The notes: generated from the sequence alone by a model not told the origin. Numbered from the stretch's first letter, positions 32,980 to 42,207 are shown. The stretch is DNA of 64,000 nt from JAFAFN01 sp963707555 (GCA_963707555.1 CAVPQM010000004.1:62001-126000), one strand, 5' to 3'. Numbers and translations are program-made.

Positions 32980-33588
32980 ATGGCCCAACAGCGGCGAGCG
33001 CGGGCGTCGACACAGGTGAAGCGGGAGCGGATCCTCGACGCCACCGAGGAGATCATCCTCGAGCGCGGCTACGCCGCGGTCACCTCGCGAGCGGTCGCCG
33101 GGAGGGTCGACATGCAGGCGCCGCACCTGCACTACTACTTCACGACCATCGACGACCTGCTGGTCGCCGTGCTGCGACGACGCTCCGACGGCGCGGTCGG
33201 ACGCATGACCGAGGCGCTCGAGTCCGAGGAGCCGTTGCGCAGCTGGTGGACGCTCGCCTCGGATCGGAGGGGGACCGGACTGTTCCTCGAGATGCTGGCG
33301 GCAGCGAACCATCGGCCCGCGTTGCGCGCCGAGATCGCCTCGGTCGCCCGGGCGGTGCGCGCGCTCCAGGTGGAACGACTCGCCACGCTGCTCGACGAGT
33401 ACGGGCTCGACCCGGAGCTGTTCGCCCCGGTGCTCGTGGCCGCGGCGATGCAAGGACTCGGTTTCGCGGTCGTGGTGGACGGCGCCGCCGGTTACGACAC
33501 CGGCCCCGACGAAGCGGCCGCCGCGATGGAGCGGTTGGTCGAGACGCTCGAGGCGCGCCGGGCCGCGGGGACGGGTCCGGGTCGATGA
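32980..33588 (+). CDS. TetR-family transcriptional regulator
   Basis: A 202-residue TetR regulator. The DNA-binding domain occupies about 15-62 (VKRERILDATEEIILERGYAA, then TSRAVAGRVDMQAPHLHYYF). The ligand domain is helical with no recognisable motif. ATG 32980 follows a TAAGAA hexamer closely. It is divergent from the SDR-P450 operon and the palindrome at 32919-32936 lies between, so it most likely controls that operon and itself. Its stop overlaps the next gene by 4 bp (ATGA), tying it to the GyrI-like protein. Confidence 0.88.
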   Translation: MAQQRRARASTQVKRERILDATEEIILERGYAAVTSRAVAGRVDMQAPHLHYYFTTIDDLLVAVLRRRSDGAVGRMTEALESEEPLRSWWTLASDRRGTGLFLEMLAAANHRPALRAEIASVARAVRALQVERLATLLDEYGLDPELFAPVLVAAAMQGLGFAVVVDGAAGYDTGPDEAAAAMERLVETLEARRAAGTGPGR

Positions 33589-34211
33589 GCGCCAAGGTGG
33601 ACTTCAAGACGGAGCTCGACGCCTACCGGGCGAAGGCCGGGACCTTCCGAGACCTCGTCGTGCCCGAGCTGCAGTTCCTGATGATCGACGGACACGGCGA
33701 TCCGAACACATCGCTGCGATACGGCCAGGCGCTCGAAGCGCTCTACCCGTTGGCCGACGCGCTGAAGTTCGCCTCCCGGCGCGAGCTCGGACGCGACTAC
33801 GTCGTGATGCCGCTCGAGGGGCTGTGGTGGGCCGACGACATGGACTCCTTCACCGTGACGCGCGACAAGTCACAGTGGGACTGGACGCTGATGGTCATGG
33901 CGCCCGACTGGATCGACTCCGCGATGTTCGACGACGCAGTGGCGGCGGTCGCAGCGAAGGGGCGTCCGGCCCTGCTCGACGAGGTGCGACTGGAGTCCCT
34001 GGCCGAGGGGCGGTGCGTGCAGACCCTGCACGTCGGGTCCTTCGACGACGAGGCGGGTGTGCTCGCACGGATGCACGACGAGTTCATCCCCGAGCACGGC
34101 CTGACGATGGTCGGCCGGCACCACGAGATCTACTTCAGCGACCCTCGTCGTGTCGCCCCCGAGAAGCTGCGCACGATCCTGCGCCAGCCGGTCCGAGCCG
34201 TCGGCTCGTGA
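33585..34211 (+). CDS. GyrI-like small-molecule-binding domain protein
   Basis: A 208-residue stand-alone GyrI/SOUL-superfamily protein. Segments VPELQFLMIDGHGDPNTS, YVVMPLEGLWW and WTLMVMAPDWIDS match the family that binds amphipathic compounds or hydrolyses cyclopropanoid esters. The catalytic-type Glu and Trp positions seem present, but I cannot confirm them. It overlaps the TetR stop by 4 bp, so sensing or modifying the same effector as that regulator is a reasonable inference. It has no DNA-binding domain. Confidence 0.8.
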   Translation: MSAKVDFKTELDAYRAKAGTFRDLVVPELQFLMIDGHGDPNTSLRYGQALEALYPLADALKFASRRELGRDYVVMPLEGLWWADDMDSFTVTRDKSQWDWTLMVMAPDWIDSAMFDDAVAAVAAKGRPALLDEVRLESLAEGRCVQTLHVGSFDDEAGVLARMHDEFIPEHGLTMVGRHHEIYFSDPRRVAPEKLRTILRQPVRAVGS

Positions 34212-34230
34212 TCGGACCCGGGAGCACCGC

Positions 34231-34836
34231 TCAGTCCGCGGCGGGTCGGTCGGGGTCGTGCCCGTAGAGCGCGTCGACGACGCGCTCGACGCGTGCGCGG
34301 ATCGCGGAGGGATCGGTGTCGAGCGCCTCGAGATCCTCGAGGTGGCACAGGCCGAGCAGGACGAGGAAGAAGACCTTCACCGTCGGCGCCCACGCGTCGT
34401 CGGGGTCGGTCCCTGCGTCGACCGACAGCACCGCGAACTCGCGGTGCCACTCGGCGAGGTGCTCGGCGAGCTCGGGGTGGCGGGCACCCGCCAGGTGCAG
34501 CTCGAGGATGAGCCGCCTGCTCGCCCGGAACGACGGGAGCAGGAACGCCGCGGCGACGTCGTGAGCGCTCCGCGCCGGGTCCGCGGCGGGCGCGATGTCC
34601 GCGCCCAGTCGGTCGATGGCCAGGCGGCCGGCGGTGTAGAGCAGCTCGTCCTTGTCGGCGAAGTGGTTGTAGACGGCCGACGGCGTCACCCCCGCCCGGG
34701 TGGCGACGTCGGCCACGGTGACGGCGTCGAAGCCGACGTCGACGCACGCTGCGGCGGCCGCGTCGAGCAGCCGGTCGCGTGTCGCCGGGTCCGAGGACTT
34801 CGGCGGGCGCCCCCGACGGCGGGTCGCCCCGGTCAT
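34231..34836 (-). CDS. TetR-family transcriptional regulator
   Basis: A 201-residue TetR regulator. A basic N-terminal arm (TRRRGRPPKSS) precedes the helix-turn-helix VTVADVATRAGVTPSAVYNHF (about 40-60). The C-terminal domain is of the FadR-like/TetR_C_33 type, with FLLPSFRASRRLILELHLAG. ATG 34836 overlaps the stop of the upstream P450 by 4 bp (ATGA), making it the last gene of the P450-Rieske-SnoaL-P450 operon. A regulator that ends the operon it probably governs would give feedback. Its operator is not visible nearby; the promoter of the operon is about 4.5 kb upstream. Confidence 0.86.
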   Translation of the reverse strand: MTGATRRRGRPPKSSDPATRDRLLDAAAAACVDVGFDAVTVADVATRAGVTPSAVYNHFADKDELLYTAGRLAIDRLGADIAPAADPARSAHDVAAAFLLPSFRASRRLILELHLAGARHPELAEHLAEWHREFAVLSVDAGTDPDDAWAPTVKVFFLVLLGLCHLEDLEALDTDPSAIRARVERVVDALYGHDPDRPAAD

Positions 34837-36053
34837 CGCAGGTCGAATCCGAGGTCGAACCGCCGCACGGCGCGGGCGAACACGTTGGGCTCGACGTCGG
34901 GCTCGGTGACCGGGCGGAGCCGGGTGATGCGCGACGTGAGCTCTTCGAGCAGCAGCCGGACCTCGAGGCGTGCCAGGTTGGCGCCGAGGCAGAAGTGGGT
35001 GCCGTGGCCGAACGCCAGGTGCATGGTCGAGGACCGGTCACGTCGAAGCGGTCGGGCTCGTCGAACACGGCCGGGTCCCGGTTGGCCGCGGGGTACAGCA
35101 GCGCGACGCGCTCGCCCTCGGCGATCGGCTGACCGTTGACCTGTGTGTCGCGCACCGCGGTGCGGAACATGTTGTTGAGCGGGCTCACCCACCGCAGCAG
35201 CTCCTCGACCGCCCCCGGGATGCGCTCGGGCTCGTCGTGCAGCAGCTCCCACTGCTCAGGGTGGTCGCAGAACGTCCGCAGGCCGTGGCTGATGAGCGTG
35301 CGGGTCGTCTCGGCGCCGCCGGCGATGAGGAGCCCGACCTCGGTCACCATCTCGGTCATCGGCAGCGGATCCTGCCCGTCGGGCGGGAACAGCCAGCGGC
35401 TGAAGAAGTCGTCGGTGGGTTCGGCCATGCGCTGGGGGAGGATGCGCTGCATGTCGACCATCCACTCGAACACGCTCGAGGTGAACGACTCCATGATCTC
35501 GGGGTCGACGTCTCGGGTGTCGAGTCGCATCTGCCGCTCGGACCAGTCCTTGATCCGCGGCCAGTCGGCCTCGTCGAAGCCGATCATGGTCGCGGTGATC
35601 CGACAGGGGAGCGGGGCGGCGAGCGCGTCGACCACCTCGACACCCCCGGTGGCCGCGTGCTCTGCCAGTGCGTCGTCGACCAGCTCGCGCACGAGTGACC
35701 GGTAGGCCTCGGCGTGGCTGTTCACCGCCTTCGGCGTCAACGTCGGTGACAGGCGACGTCGCTGCGCGAGGTGCTCCGGGTCGTCCTGGCTGATCATCGT
35801 CTTCTCGAGCGGCTCCCAGTGGACCCGGTAGCCGCGGGCGCTCGACAGGTCGGCGCCGTTGCGCTCCGCGGCGAGCACGTCAGCGAAGCGGGCCACGGCG
35901 ACGAACCCGTTGCGGTCGCGCACCAGGCCGTCGGTCTCACGCAGGCGGGCCCAGGCCTGCTGCGGATCGGCTCGGTAGAACTCGGGGTCGCGCAGGTCGA
36001 GCCCGGTCGTCGAGGTCGACCGTCGATGCTGCTGTCGTCGGAGGCGGCGTCAT
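34833..36053 (-). pseudogene. Cytochrome P450 with two compensating apparent frameshifts
   Basis: Starting from ATG 36053 the frame changes near 36015 (one extra base; RGLDLRDPEFYRADPQQAW follows). It runs through GGAETTRTLIS, EELLRWVSP and ANRDPAVFDEPDRFDV, then shifts again near 35040 (one base short) into the heme loop FGHGTHFCLGANLAR. Net length is a multiple of three and the repaired protein is about 406 residues. All catalytic motifs are intact. It overlaps the TetR start at its end and follows the SnoaL-like gene. The two shifts at opposite ends suggest sequence error rather than a decayed gene. Confidence 0.8.
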
Positions 36054-36822
36054 CGTGCCGCCGCTGCCGTGAGCCAGCGACATCCACGTGCCGAACCGGT
36101 CGGTCACGACGTGCACGTCGGTGACCCGGTCGTCGTCGTCGACGACGACCGTGCCGGCGACGTCGATGTGCGCCGGTCGACCCAGCTCGTCGACGCCGTC
36201 GAAGCCGCCGGCGTAACGACCGTGCAGCGTGGCGTGGAACGCGACCGTCCGCCCCGCCGAGAACAGGTCGTGCACGTCGACGGTGTCGACGTCGACGACG
36301 GAGCGGTGCTCGGTCAGCGTGCCCTCGTCGATGCGACCGTCGGACGCGGCGGCCAGGTCGGCTGTCGGCGAGCCAGCGCCGCACGACGGTCTCCGCCGCC
36401 GGGTCCACAGGTGCTGCGACGGTGGTGACCCACGGGTCGAGGTGCGGCGGCTCGAGCGCGTCGGGCACCCCGGTGGCGAGCTGGCGGCGCTGGGACCAGA
36501 AGTCCTGCTCGACCCGGCAGCTCGTCAGCTTCGAGCCGTTCCAGTCGTAGAGCCCGATGCCCGCCCAGCAGGCCAGGGCGCCCGAGGCGGTCGCCGCGTG
36601 CTCGCTGAAGCGCATGACGAGGCGGTCGCCGTTCGTGGCCAGCTCGTGGACCACGAGCCCGAGCGCCGGGAAGCGTTCGAACACCTTCTCGACCGACGGC
36701 TTGTACGCCGCGTCGCGCTCGAGTGACATGCCGGCGATGTGCACGACGTAGTCCGGTTCCATGATCGTGTCGCACACCGACAGGTCGTGGCTGTTCGTGT
36801 AGTCGATGCAGTAGGTGCGCAT
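36051..36822 (-). pseudogene. SnoaL-like (NTF2-fold) two-domain protein with an apparent frameshift
   Basis: The N-terminal half starts at ATG 36822 (DYTNSHDLSVCDTIMEPDYV, LVVHELATNGDRLVMRFSEH) and is an NTF2/SnoaL fold of about 130 residues. Near 36352 one extra base shifts the frame into a second similar fold (DVHDLFSAGRTVAFHATLHG, HIDVAGTVVVDDDDRVTDVH, DRFGTWMSLAHG). SnoaL-like proteins are isomerases, cyclases or hydratases of polyketide- or steroid-like rings, or accessory subunits of ring hydroxylases. The true C-terminus is unclear because the frame runs into the P450 start without a stop. It lies between the Rieske and P450 genes. Confidence 0.65.
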
Positions 36823-36860
36823 CGAGCGCGACGAAGGGCTCCACGGTCAGACCTCCATGC

Positions 36861-38084
36861 TCAGGGCTCGATCCAGTCGGCCAGCACCGGATCGACCCGG
36901 AGCTCGTCGGGCACCCGCTCGACGCCGATGCGGCGGTCGAGCTCCTCGTGCTGGTGCGAGATGCGTCGCTCCTGGTAGCCCAGCGTCATGTGGGTCAGTC
37001 CTCCTGTGGACATGGATCGTTGGATGGCGGCCAGGTTGCCCAGGTCCTCGAGCAGCACCGACCAGTTGGCGTCGACGAGCAGGGCGACCATGTCGGCGTG
37101 GGGACCGTCGGCCGGGGTCGCCGCCAGGAAGTGCACGTCGTAGAGGCTGCGGTCCGGTCCCAGCGGCCAGCTCGAGATGAGGAAGGCGAGAGTCGGCGAA
37201 CCGCCGAACACGATGCTGGTGTTCGGGAACAGGTGGTACGAGTAGATGCCGCAGTCCGCGAGCGGGCTCGCGCCGGGGAACGCCGGCAGGTCGATCGGGA
37301 AGGGGCCCTCGGTCCGGCCGTGCACGAGCATGCGGGAGTGGCCGCCATGCAGCAGGAAGATGCCGGTCGCCGACTGGTCGAGGACCTTCGCGGCGCTGGT
37401 GCGGTGGACGGTGTTGACGTGGTAGGTCTCGATGTTGGCGTCGACGGTGAGCTTCCAGTTGCCGTCGACCTCGATGCTGCGCCGCGCGACCAGGTGCACG
37501 TCGCCGACGTCGGCGCCGCCGCCGATCTGGTCGTGCAGCTCGCGCCCGACGTCGCCGAGCGCCTCGAGCAGCGGCGGCGCGTCGTCGTCGAGGTTCACGA
37601 ACACGAGCGAGCCCCACTGCTCGCAGCGCACCTTCGGCAGCCCCAGGCAGGTGGTGTCGACCCGGAAGTCCTGGGCGCCCGGGAGGCCGACGAGCGTGCC
37701 GTCGAGGTCGTAGGTCCACGCGTGGTAGCTGCACACCAGCCGCCGTCCGGCGTGCCCCGCGTCGTCGGGCACGACCGACGCGCCGCGGTGCTGGCACGAG
37801 TTGAGGAACGCCCGGACGGTGCCGTCCTCGCCGCGCACGAGCAGGACCCTCCGGTCGAGCTGGCGCAGCAGCAGGTAGTCGCCGGGTTCGGGCACCTCGT
37901 CCGCGTGGGCGACGAACAACCAGCTCCGAGCGAACACGTGGTCACGTTCGAGCGCCGCGAAACCCGCGTCGACGTAGCGCCCGGTCGGCACCGGCGGCAG
38001 GACGGGGAACCCATCCGGGTAGTCGGTGCGCTCACGTTCGCGTCGTCCCCGCTCGAGGATCTCCTGGGTCAGCGTGTCGTCCAT
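36861..38084 (-). CDS. Rieske non-heme iron oxygenase, large (alpha) subunit
   Basis: A 407-residue ring-hydroxylating oxygenase alpha subunit. The Rieske [2Fe-2S] site is CQHRGASVV and CSYHAWTYDLDG (CxH...CxxH) at about 95-125. The mononuclear iron site is NIETYHVNTVHR (two His, 5 apart), with a later Asp in LLEDLGNLAAIQ. These are complete, so it should hydroxylate a ring or C-H bond. The ATG lies 4 bases after the stop of an upstream P450, with GAGGTGTGAGGCG as the ribosome site. No beta subunit, ferredoxin or reductase is adjacent; single-component-alpha types such as KshA (3-ketosteroid 9alpha-hydroxylase) or CntA are the closest logic. The substrate is unknown. Confidence 0.9.
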   Translation of the reverse strand: MDDTLTQEILERGRRERERTDYPDGFPVLPPVPTGRYVDAGFAALERDHVFARSWLFVAHADEVPEPGDYLLLRQLDRRVLLVRGEDGTVRAFLNSCQHRGASVVPDDAGHAGRRLVCSYHAWTYDLDGTLVGLPGAQDFRVDTTCLGLPKVRCEQWGSLVFVNLDDDAPPLLEALGDVGRELHDQIGGGADVGDVHLVARRSIEVDGNWKLTVDANIETYHVNTVHRTSAAKVLDQSATGIFLLHGGHSRMLVHGRTEGPFPIDLPAFPGASPLADCGIYSYHLFPNTSIVFGGSPTLAFLISSWPLGPDRSLYDVHFLAATPADGPHADMVALLVDANWSVLLEDLGNLAAIQRSMSTGGLTHMTLGYQERRISHQHEELDRRIGVERVPDELRVDPVLADWIEP

Positions 38085-38088
38085 CGCC

Positions 38089-39336
38089 TCACACCTCCTC
38101 CACCTGGACCGACATCGGTACGAGCTCGAGGCGTCGCCGGCCCCGGAACTGGTACGAGTCGATGAACTCCTGCTCGGCGTCCTCGGCGAGGTCGGCGGCG
38201 TTGCCCAGCAGCGGGAGCAGCGCCTCGAGCGCCGAGACGGCCTCGTGTCGGGCGAGGGCGGCGCCGAGGCAGAAGTGCACGCCGAACCCGAACCCGACGT
38301 GGCCGCCGACGGCGCGGTCCGGGTCGAAGCGATCGGCGTCGTCGCCGAAGTGCCGTGGGTCGCGGTTGGCGGCGCCGAGCACCAGGGTCACCGTCGAGTC
38401 CGCAGGGACGCTGACACCGTGGCGCTCGAAGGGGCGGGTCGCGCGCCGGAACACGTACTGCACCGGCGACTCCCAGCGCAGGGTCTCCTCGATCGACGTG
38501 CGGCACGCGGGTCGGGATCCGCCACGAGGGCTCGTCGCTGCTCGGGATGGGTGAGCAGTGCCCAACAGGCGTTGCCGATCAGGTTGGTCGTCGTCTCGGT
38601 GCCGGCGAAGAGCAACAGGGCGGCGAAGCCGACGGCCTCTTCGTGGGTGAGCACGTCGTCGTCGTGGGCGCGCACGAGCGTGGTGAGCAGGTCGTCACGG
38701 GGCTCGCGCTGTCGCTCGTCGATCGCGTGACCCGAGGTGCTCGGCCATCGCGAGCACCGCGCTCATCGCTTCGTCGTCGAAGCCACCGCGGCCCGACCCG
38801 CTCATGGCCTTGGTCGAGGCGTCGGCCCAGCGGCGGAAGTCGGCCGACCGCTCGGCGTCGGCGCCGAGCATCTCGGCGACGACCCGGACCGGCAGCGGGA
38901 CCGCGAGCTGCTCGATCACGTCGACGCGTCCGCCGGACCACGCGCCGGCGAGCATCTCGGCGACCAGCTCGTCGATGCGCGGTCGCCACTCGGTGATGTG
39001 GCGCGGCGTGAAGCCACGGTTCACGATGCGGCGCAGCTCGGTGTGGCCCGGAGGGTCGAGCGAGACCAGGTTCCCGCTGGCCCCCTGTCGCGGCAGCCGC
39101 TGCTCGCCGACCCCGGTGGGCTGTCCCATCAGGACACCGCGCATCGCGTCGGAGCTGAACAGGTCCGTGTCGGCGAGGGCCCAGGACACGTCCTCGTGAC
39201 GAGACAGCACCCAGGTGTCGGTCTCGGCGGCGTGGTGCAGCGGGGCATCGTCGCGGAGCCATCGGTAGACCGGATACGGATCGTCCTGGATCGACGAGTC
39301 GAAGGGGTCGTAGCCGAACCCGGTGCCTGCGGTCAT
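38089..39336 (-). pseudogene. Cytochrome P450 with two compensating apparent frameshifts
   Basis: The N-terminal part begins at ATG 39336 behind a GGGGGGA site (TGFGYDPFDSSIQDDPYPVY). One extra base near 38733 moves the frame into HAIDERQREPRDDLLTTLV and the I-helix FAGTETTTNLIG. Near 38508 it returns to the first frame with SIEETLRWESP (ExxR) and the heme loop FGFGVHFCLGAALAR. The repaired length is about 415 residues and no motif is lost. It is first in the operon P450-Rieske-SnoaL-P450-TetR, with the 36-bp inverted repeat directly upstream. Sequence error is the likeliest cause of the shifts. Confidence 0.8.
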
Positions 39337-39348
39337 GGAGTCCCCCCG

Positions 39349-39384
39349 GACGTGATAAATGACGCTCTCTTCATTTATCACGTC
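39349..39384. promoter_or_regulatory. 14-bp perfect inverted repeat between the P450 operon and the double-GntR gene
   Basis: GACGTGATAAATGA (39349-39362) and its exact complement TCATTTATCACGTC (39371-39384) are separated by 8 bases. Equivalent points of the two arms are 22 bases apart, two helical turns. It is AT-rich against the GC-rich surroundings and sits 12 bases before the P450 ATG, which fits repression of the operon by the divergently encoded regulator. Confidence 0.82.
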
Positions 39385-39457
39385 GACCCTGCAGGCACAA
39401 CGGTCATTCGGGAAAGGGCGGGGGCGGCCGTAAGATCCACGTCGCGTCCGAAATGAG

Positions 39458-40915
39458 GTGACTGAACTGCCGACCGACCCGTCCCTACCGCGCACCGACG
39501 GACCCGAGTCCGACGCAGCTGCAGTCCCGGTCGTCACCGGTCGGTCGAACGGCGCGACCCTGGCCGCATCGGTGGCTGACGCGATCGTCGTCGACGTGGT
39601 CGAGCTGGGCTGGCCCGAGGGCGATGTCCTCGGCTCCGAGCCCGAGCTGCTCGAGCGCTACGGCGTGAGCCGAGCGGTCTTCCGCGAGGCCGTCCGCCTC
39701 GTCGAGCACAAGGAGGTGGCGCGCATGCGCCGCGGTCCGGGTGGTGGGCTGATCGTGACGACGCCGTCGGTCGAGTCCGTGACCGACGCGGTGGCGGTGT
39801 TCCTGTTCTACGTCGGCGCGGACGTCGAGGAGGTCTTCGAGGCACGCCTCGTGCTCGAAGAGGTCGTGACCGAGCTGGCGCCGTCCCGGCTGAGCGAGGA
39901 CGACGTGGTCGCGCTGCGCGAGCTGGTCGCCCGCGAGCGCGAGGGAGCGGTCCACGACTACCGAGAGCTGCACGCGCTGCTCGCCCGCTTCACCCACAAT
40001 CCCGCGCTGGAGTTCTTCGTCGACCTGCTGAACCGGATCAGCACGCTCTTCATGAACGACCCCTCGCTGCTCGGCCGAGGCACGATCAGCGCGTCCGCCC
40101 ACGCACACTCGGCGATCGCTGAGTCGGTGCTCGCCGGTGACGAGGGACTGGCTCGCCACCGGATGCGCAAGCACCTCGAGGCCGAGGCCGAGTACCTGCG
40201 CCGCAGCGCCCGGACCAGGATCGTGCTGCCCCGCCCCGAGTCGCGCCACAAGCGTGGGCAGCGCCTGGCGTTCGCCATCCTGCAGGAGATCGCCGATGCC
40301 GGCTGGCCCGTCGGCGACCTGCTCGGTTCGGAGCGCTCGCTGATGGAGCGCTACGGCGTCAGCCGGGCGGTGCTGCGTGAGGCCGTCCGGGTGCTCGAGC
40401 ACCATCAGGTGGCGCGCATGCGTCGTGGGCCCGGCGGGGGCCTGTTCGTGGCGCGGCCCGGGGTCGCGGCCACGACCGAGGCCGTCGCGCTCTACCTCCA
40501 CCGTCTCGCGATCACACCTGCGCAGCTCTTCGAGGTTCGCACCGCGATCGAGCTCGCGGGCCTCGAGCGCGGGGTGCAGCGGCTGGGCGAGGAGGAGGCG
40601 TCGGCGCTGCAGGGGGCGCTCGACGCGGAGCGTGCAGCGAGCACCGAGGAGCTGCGGGACCTGGCCCACGGCGTGCACGCGGTGCTCGCCGAGGCCTCGG
40701 GCAACCGCGTGCTCGAACTGCTCGCGCTGGTGCTGCTGCAGCTCACGCGCATCCACCAGGGGCCGACGCCGCGCCGTGAGATCGCGCCGGACGCAGCGAG
40801 CGACCTGGCGGTGGTGCACGCTCGGATCGTCGAGGCGGTGGTCGACGGCGATCTGGAACTCGCTCGGCTGCGCATGCGCCGGCACCTGGACGCGCTCGCC
40901 GACTACGTGAGCTGA
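39458..40915 (+). CDS. Tandem double-GntR (FadR-type) transcriptional regulator
   Basis: A 485-residue protein made of two complete FadR-type GntR regulators joined head to tail. Winged helix 1 is at about 35-105 (RYGVSRAVFREAVR recognition helix) and FCD ligand domain 1 at about 110-250. Winged helix 2 is at about 265-335 (RYGVSRAVLREAVR), then FCD 2 at about 340-480. The two halves are clearly a duplication, with almost identical DNA-reading helices and wing (VARMRRGPGGGL in both). Ordinary GntR proteins dimerise to gain two DNA heads; this one carries both in one chain. GTG 39458 follows TAAGAT (39431-39436). It is divergent from the P450-Rieske operon and upstream of an acyl-CoA dehydrogenase gene. 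Confidence 0.92.
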   Translation: MTELPTDPSLPRTDGPESDAAAVPVVTGRSNGATLAASVADAIVVDVVELGWPEGDVLGSEPELLERYGVSRAVFREAVRLVEHKEVARMRRGPGGGLIVTTPSVESVTDAVAVFLFYVGADVEEVFEARLVLEEVVTELAPSRLSEDDVVALRELVAREREGAVHDYRELHALLARFTHNPALEFFVDLLNRISTLFMNDPSLLGRGTISASAHAHSAIAESVLAGDEGLARHRMRKHLEAEAEYLRRSARTRIVLPRPESRHKRGQRLAFAILQEIADAGWPVGDLLGSERSLMERYGVSRAVLREAVRVLEHHQVARMRRGPGGGLFVARPGVAATTEAVALYLHRLAITPAQLFEVRTAIELAGLERGVQRLGEEEASALQGALDAERAASTEELRDLAHGVHAVLAEASGNRVLELLALVLLQLTRIHQGPTPRREIAPDAASDLAVVHARIVEAVVDGDLELARLRMRRHLDALADYVS

Positions 40916-40961
40916 CGGACCGCCGGTGCCCACGCGATCAGACGCCGCACGGAGGTCGTGG

Positions 40962-42200
40962 ATGTTGCGAACCGCGCCGGAGCCGGGGGACGCTCGGGGT
41001 GTCGAGGGCAGCGCCGCAGGTCGCAGAGGTCCAAGCGGCCTCGCGCCCGATGACGACCCCCGGCGACTCGCGGTGCGCGACTGGCTCGAGGCCCACCCCG
41101 AACCGACCGGGCGGCAGCTCGCCGAAGCCGGCTACGTCGCCCCCCACTGGCCCGAGCCCTGGGGGCTCGACGCCGACCCTGTCCATCAGCTCGTCATCGA
41201 CGAGGAGCTCCGCCGATCCGGGGTACGGCGACCGGTCAACCTCATCGGGATCGGGTGGGCGGCTCCCACCATCATCATGGCGGGCACCCAGGAGCAGATC
41301 GACCGCTACGTCTGGCCCGCCCTCGCCGGCGAGGAGATCTGGTGCCAGCTCTTCAGCGAACCGGACGCGGGCTCGGACCTGGCCTCGCTCCGCCTGCGGG
41401 CTGAGCGCGACGGGGACCACTACGTCCTGAACGGATCGAAGACCTGGTCCTCCGGTGCCCACTTCTCGGACCTCGGCATCCTCATCGCCCGCACCGACCC
41501 GACTGCCGCCCCACGCCGCGGGATCTCCTACTTCATCTGTCCAATGGACCTGCCGGGGATGACCCTCCGCCCGATCGTCGACATGACCCACGGTCAGTCG
41601 TTCAACGAGGTGTTCTTCGACGACGTGCGACTGCCCGTCGAGATGCGGGTGGGCGAGGAGAACGACGGTTGGCGCCTGGCGAAGGTCACCCTCGGCAACG
41701 AGCGGGCGGGACTCTCCACCGGTGGCGTGCTGTGGGGCTCGGGCCCCACGGCGGAGGACCTGATCGAGCTGGTCCGACGCCACCACCTTCCGCTCGAACC
41801 CGTCCTGCGCGACCGCCTGGCAGCGCTCCACATCGAGAGCGAGACCCTTCGCCTGCTGCGGCTGCGCAGCCTCGACGATCTCGTGCTCGGTCGGCCCCGC
41901 GGGCCCGAGGTGTCGGTCCAGAAGTTGCTCGCCGATGAACACGGCCAGCGCGTCATGGACCTCGCCCGCAGGATCGCCGGGGCGGACGGGATGCTCGTGG
42001 GCGCGGGGCCACGAGGTGAGCTCACCGGGCGAGCCCGCAGCGCACCCATGCACAAGCCGCCGATCGGCGACCAGTTCCCCGACGTCGATCCGATCTGGGA
42101 GTTCGGCTGGCGATTCTCGCCGGCGCTCACCATCGGCGGCGGCACCGCCGAGGTGCAGCGGAACATCATCGCCGAACGCACTCTCGGCCTGCCTCGCTGA
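40962..42200 (+). CDS. Acyl-CoA dehydrogenase
   Basis: A 412-residue FAD-dependent acyl-CoA dehydrogenase. Flavin segments LWCQLFSEPDAGSDLAS-like and VLNGSKTWSSGAHFSDLG, plus the C-terminal IGGGTAEVQRNIIAERTLGLPR, are intact. It resembles the 13091-14350 protein more than the degenerate partner. ATG 40962 is preferred to GTG 40926 because GGAGG sits 6 bases upstream. It follows the double-GntR gene by 46 bases on the same strand and is probably co-transcribed. It could act on a product of the P450-Rieske operon after CoA activation. Confidence 0.9.
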   Translation: MLRTAPEPGDARGVEGSAAGRRGPSGLAPDDDPRRLAVRDWLEAHPEPTGRQLAEAGYVAPHWPEPWGLDADPVHQLVIDEELRRSGVRRPVNLIGIGWAAPTIIMAGTQEQIDRYVWPALAGEEIWCQLFSEPDAGSDLASLRLRAERDGDHYVLNGSKTWSSGAHFSDLGILIARTDPTAAPRRGISYFICPMDLPGMTLRPIVDMTHGQSFNEVFFDDVRLPVEMRVGEENDGWRLAKVTLGNERAGLSTGGVLWGSGPTAEDLIELVRRHHLPLEPVLRDRLAALHIESETLRLLRLRSLDDLVLGRPRGPEVSVQKLLADEHGQRVMDLARRIAGADGMLVGAGPRGELTGRARSAPMHKPPIGDQFPDVDPIWEFGWRFSPALTIGGGTAEVQRNIIAERTLGLPR

Positions 42201-42207
42201 ACCGATA

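Noticed and set aside
32919..39384. Inverted repeats as transcription terminators
   Set aside because: Both the 18-bp palindrome and the 14-bp repeat lie between divergent gene starts, are AT-rich and lack T-tracts, so operators fit better.
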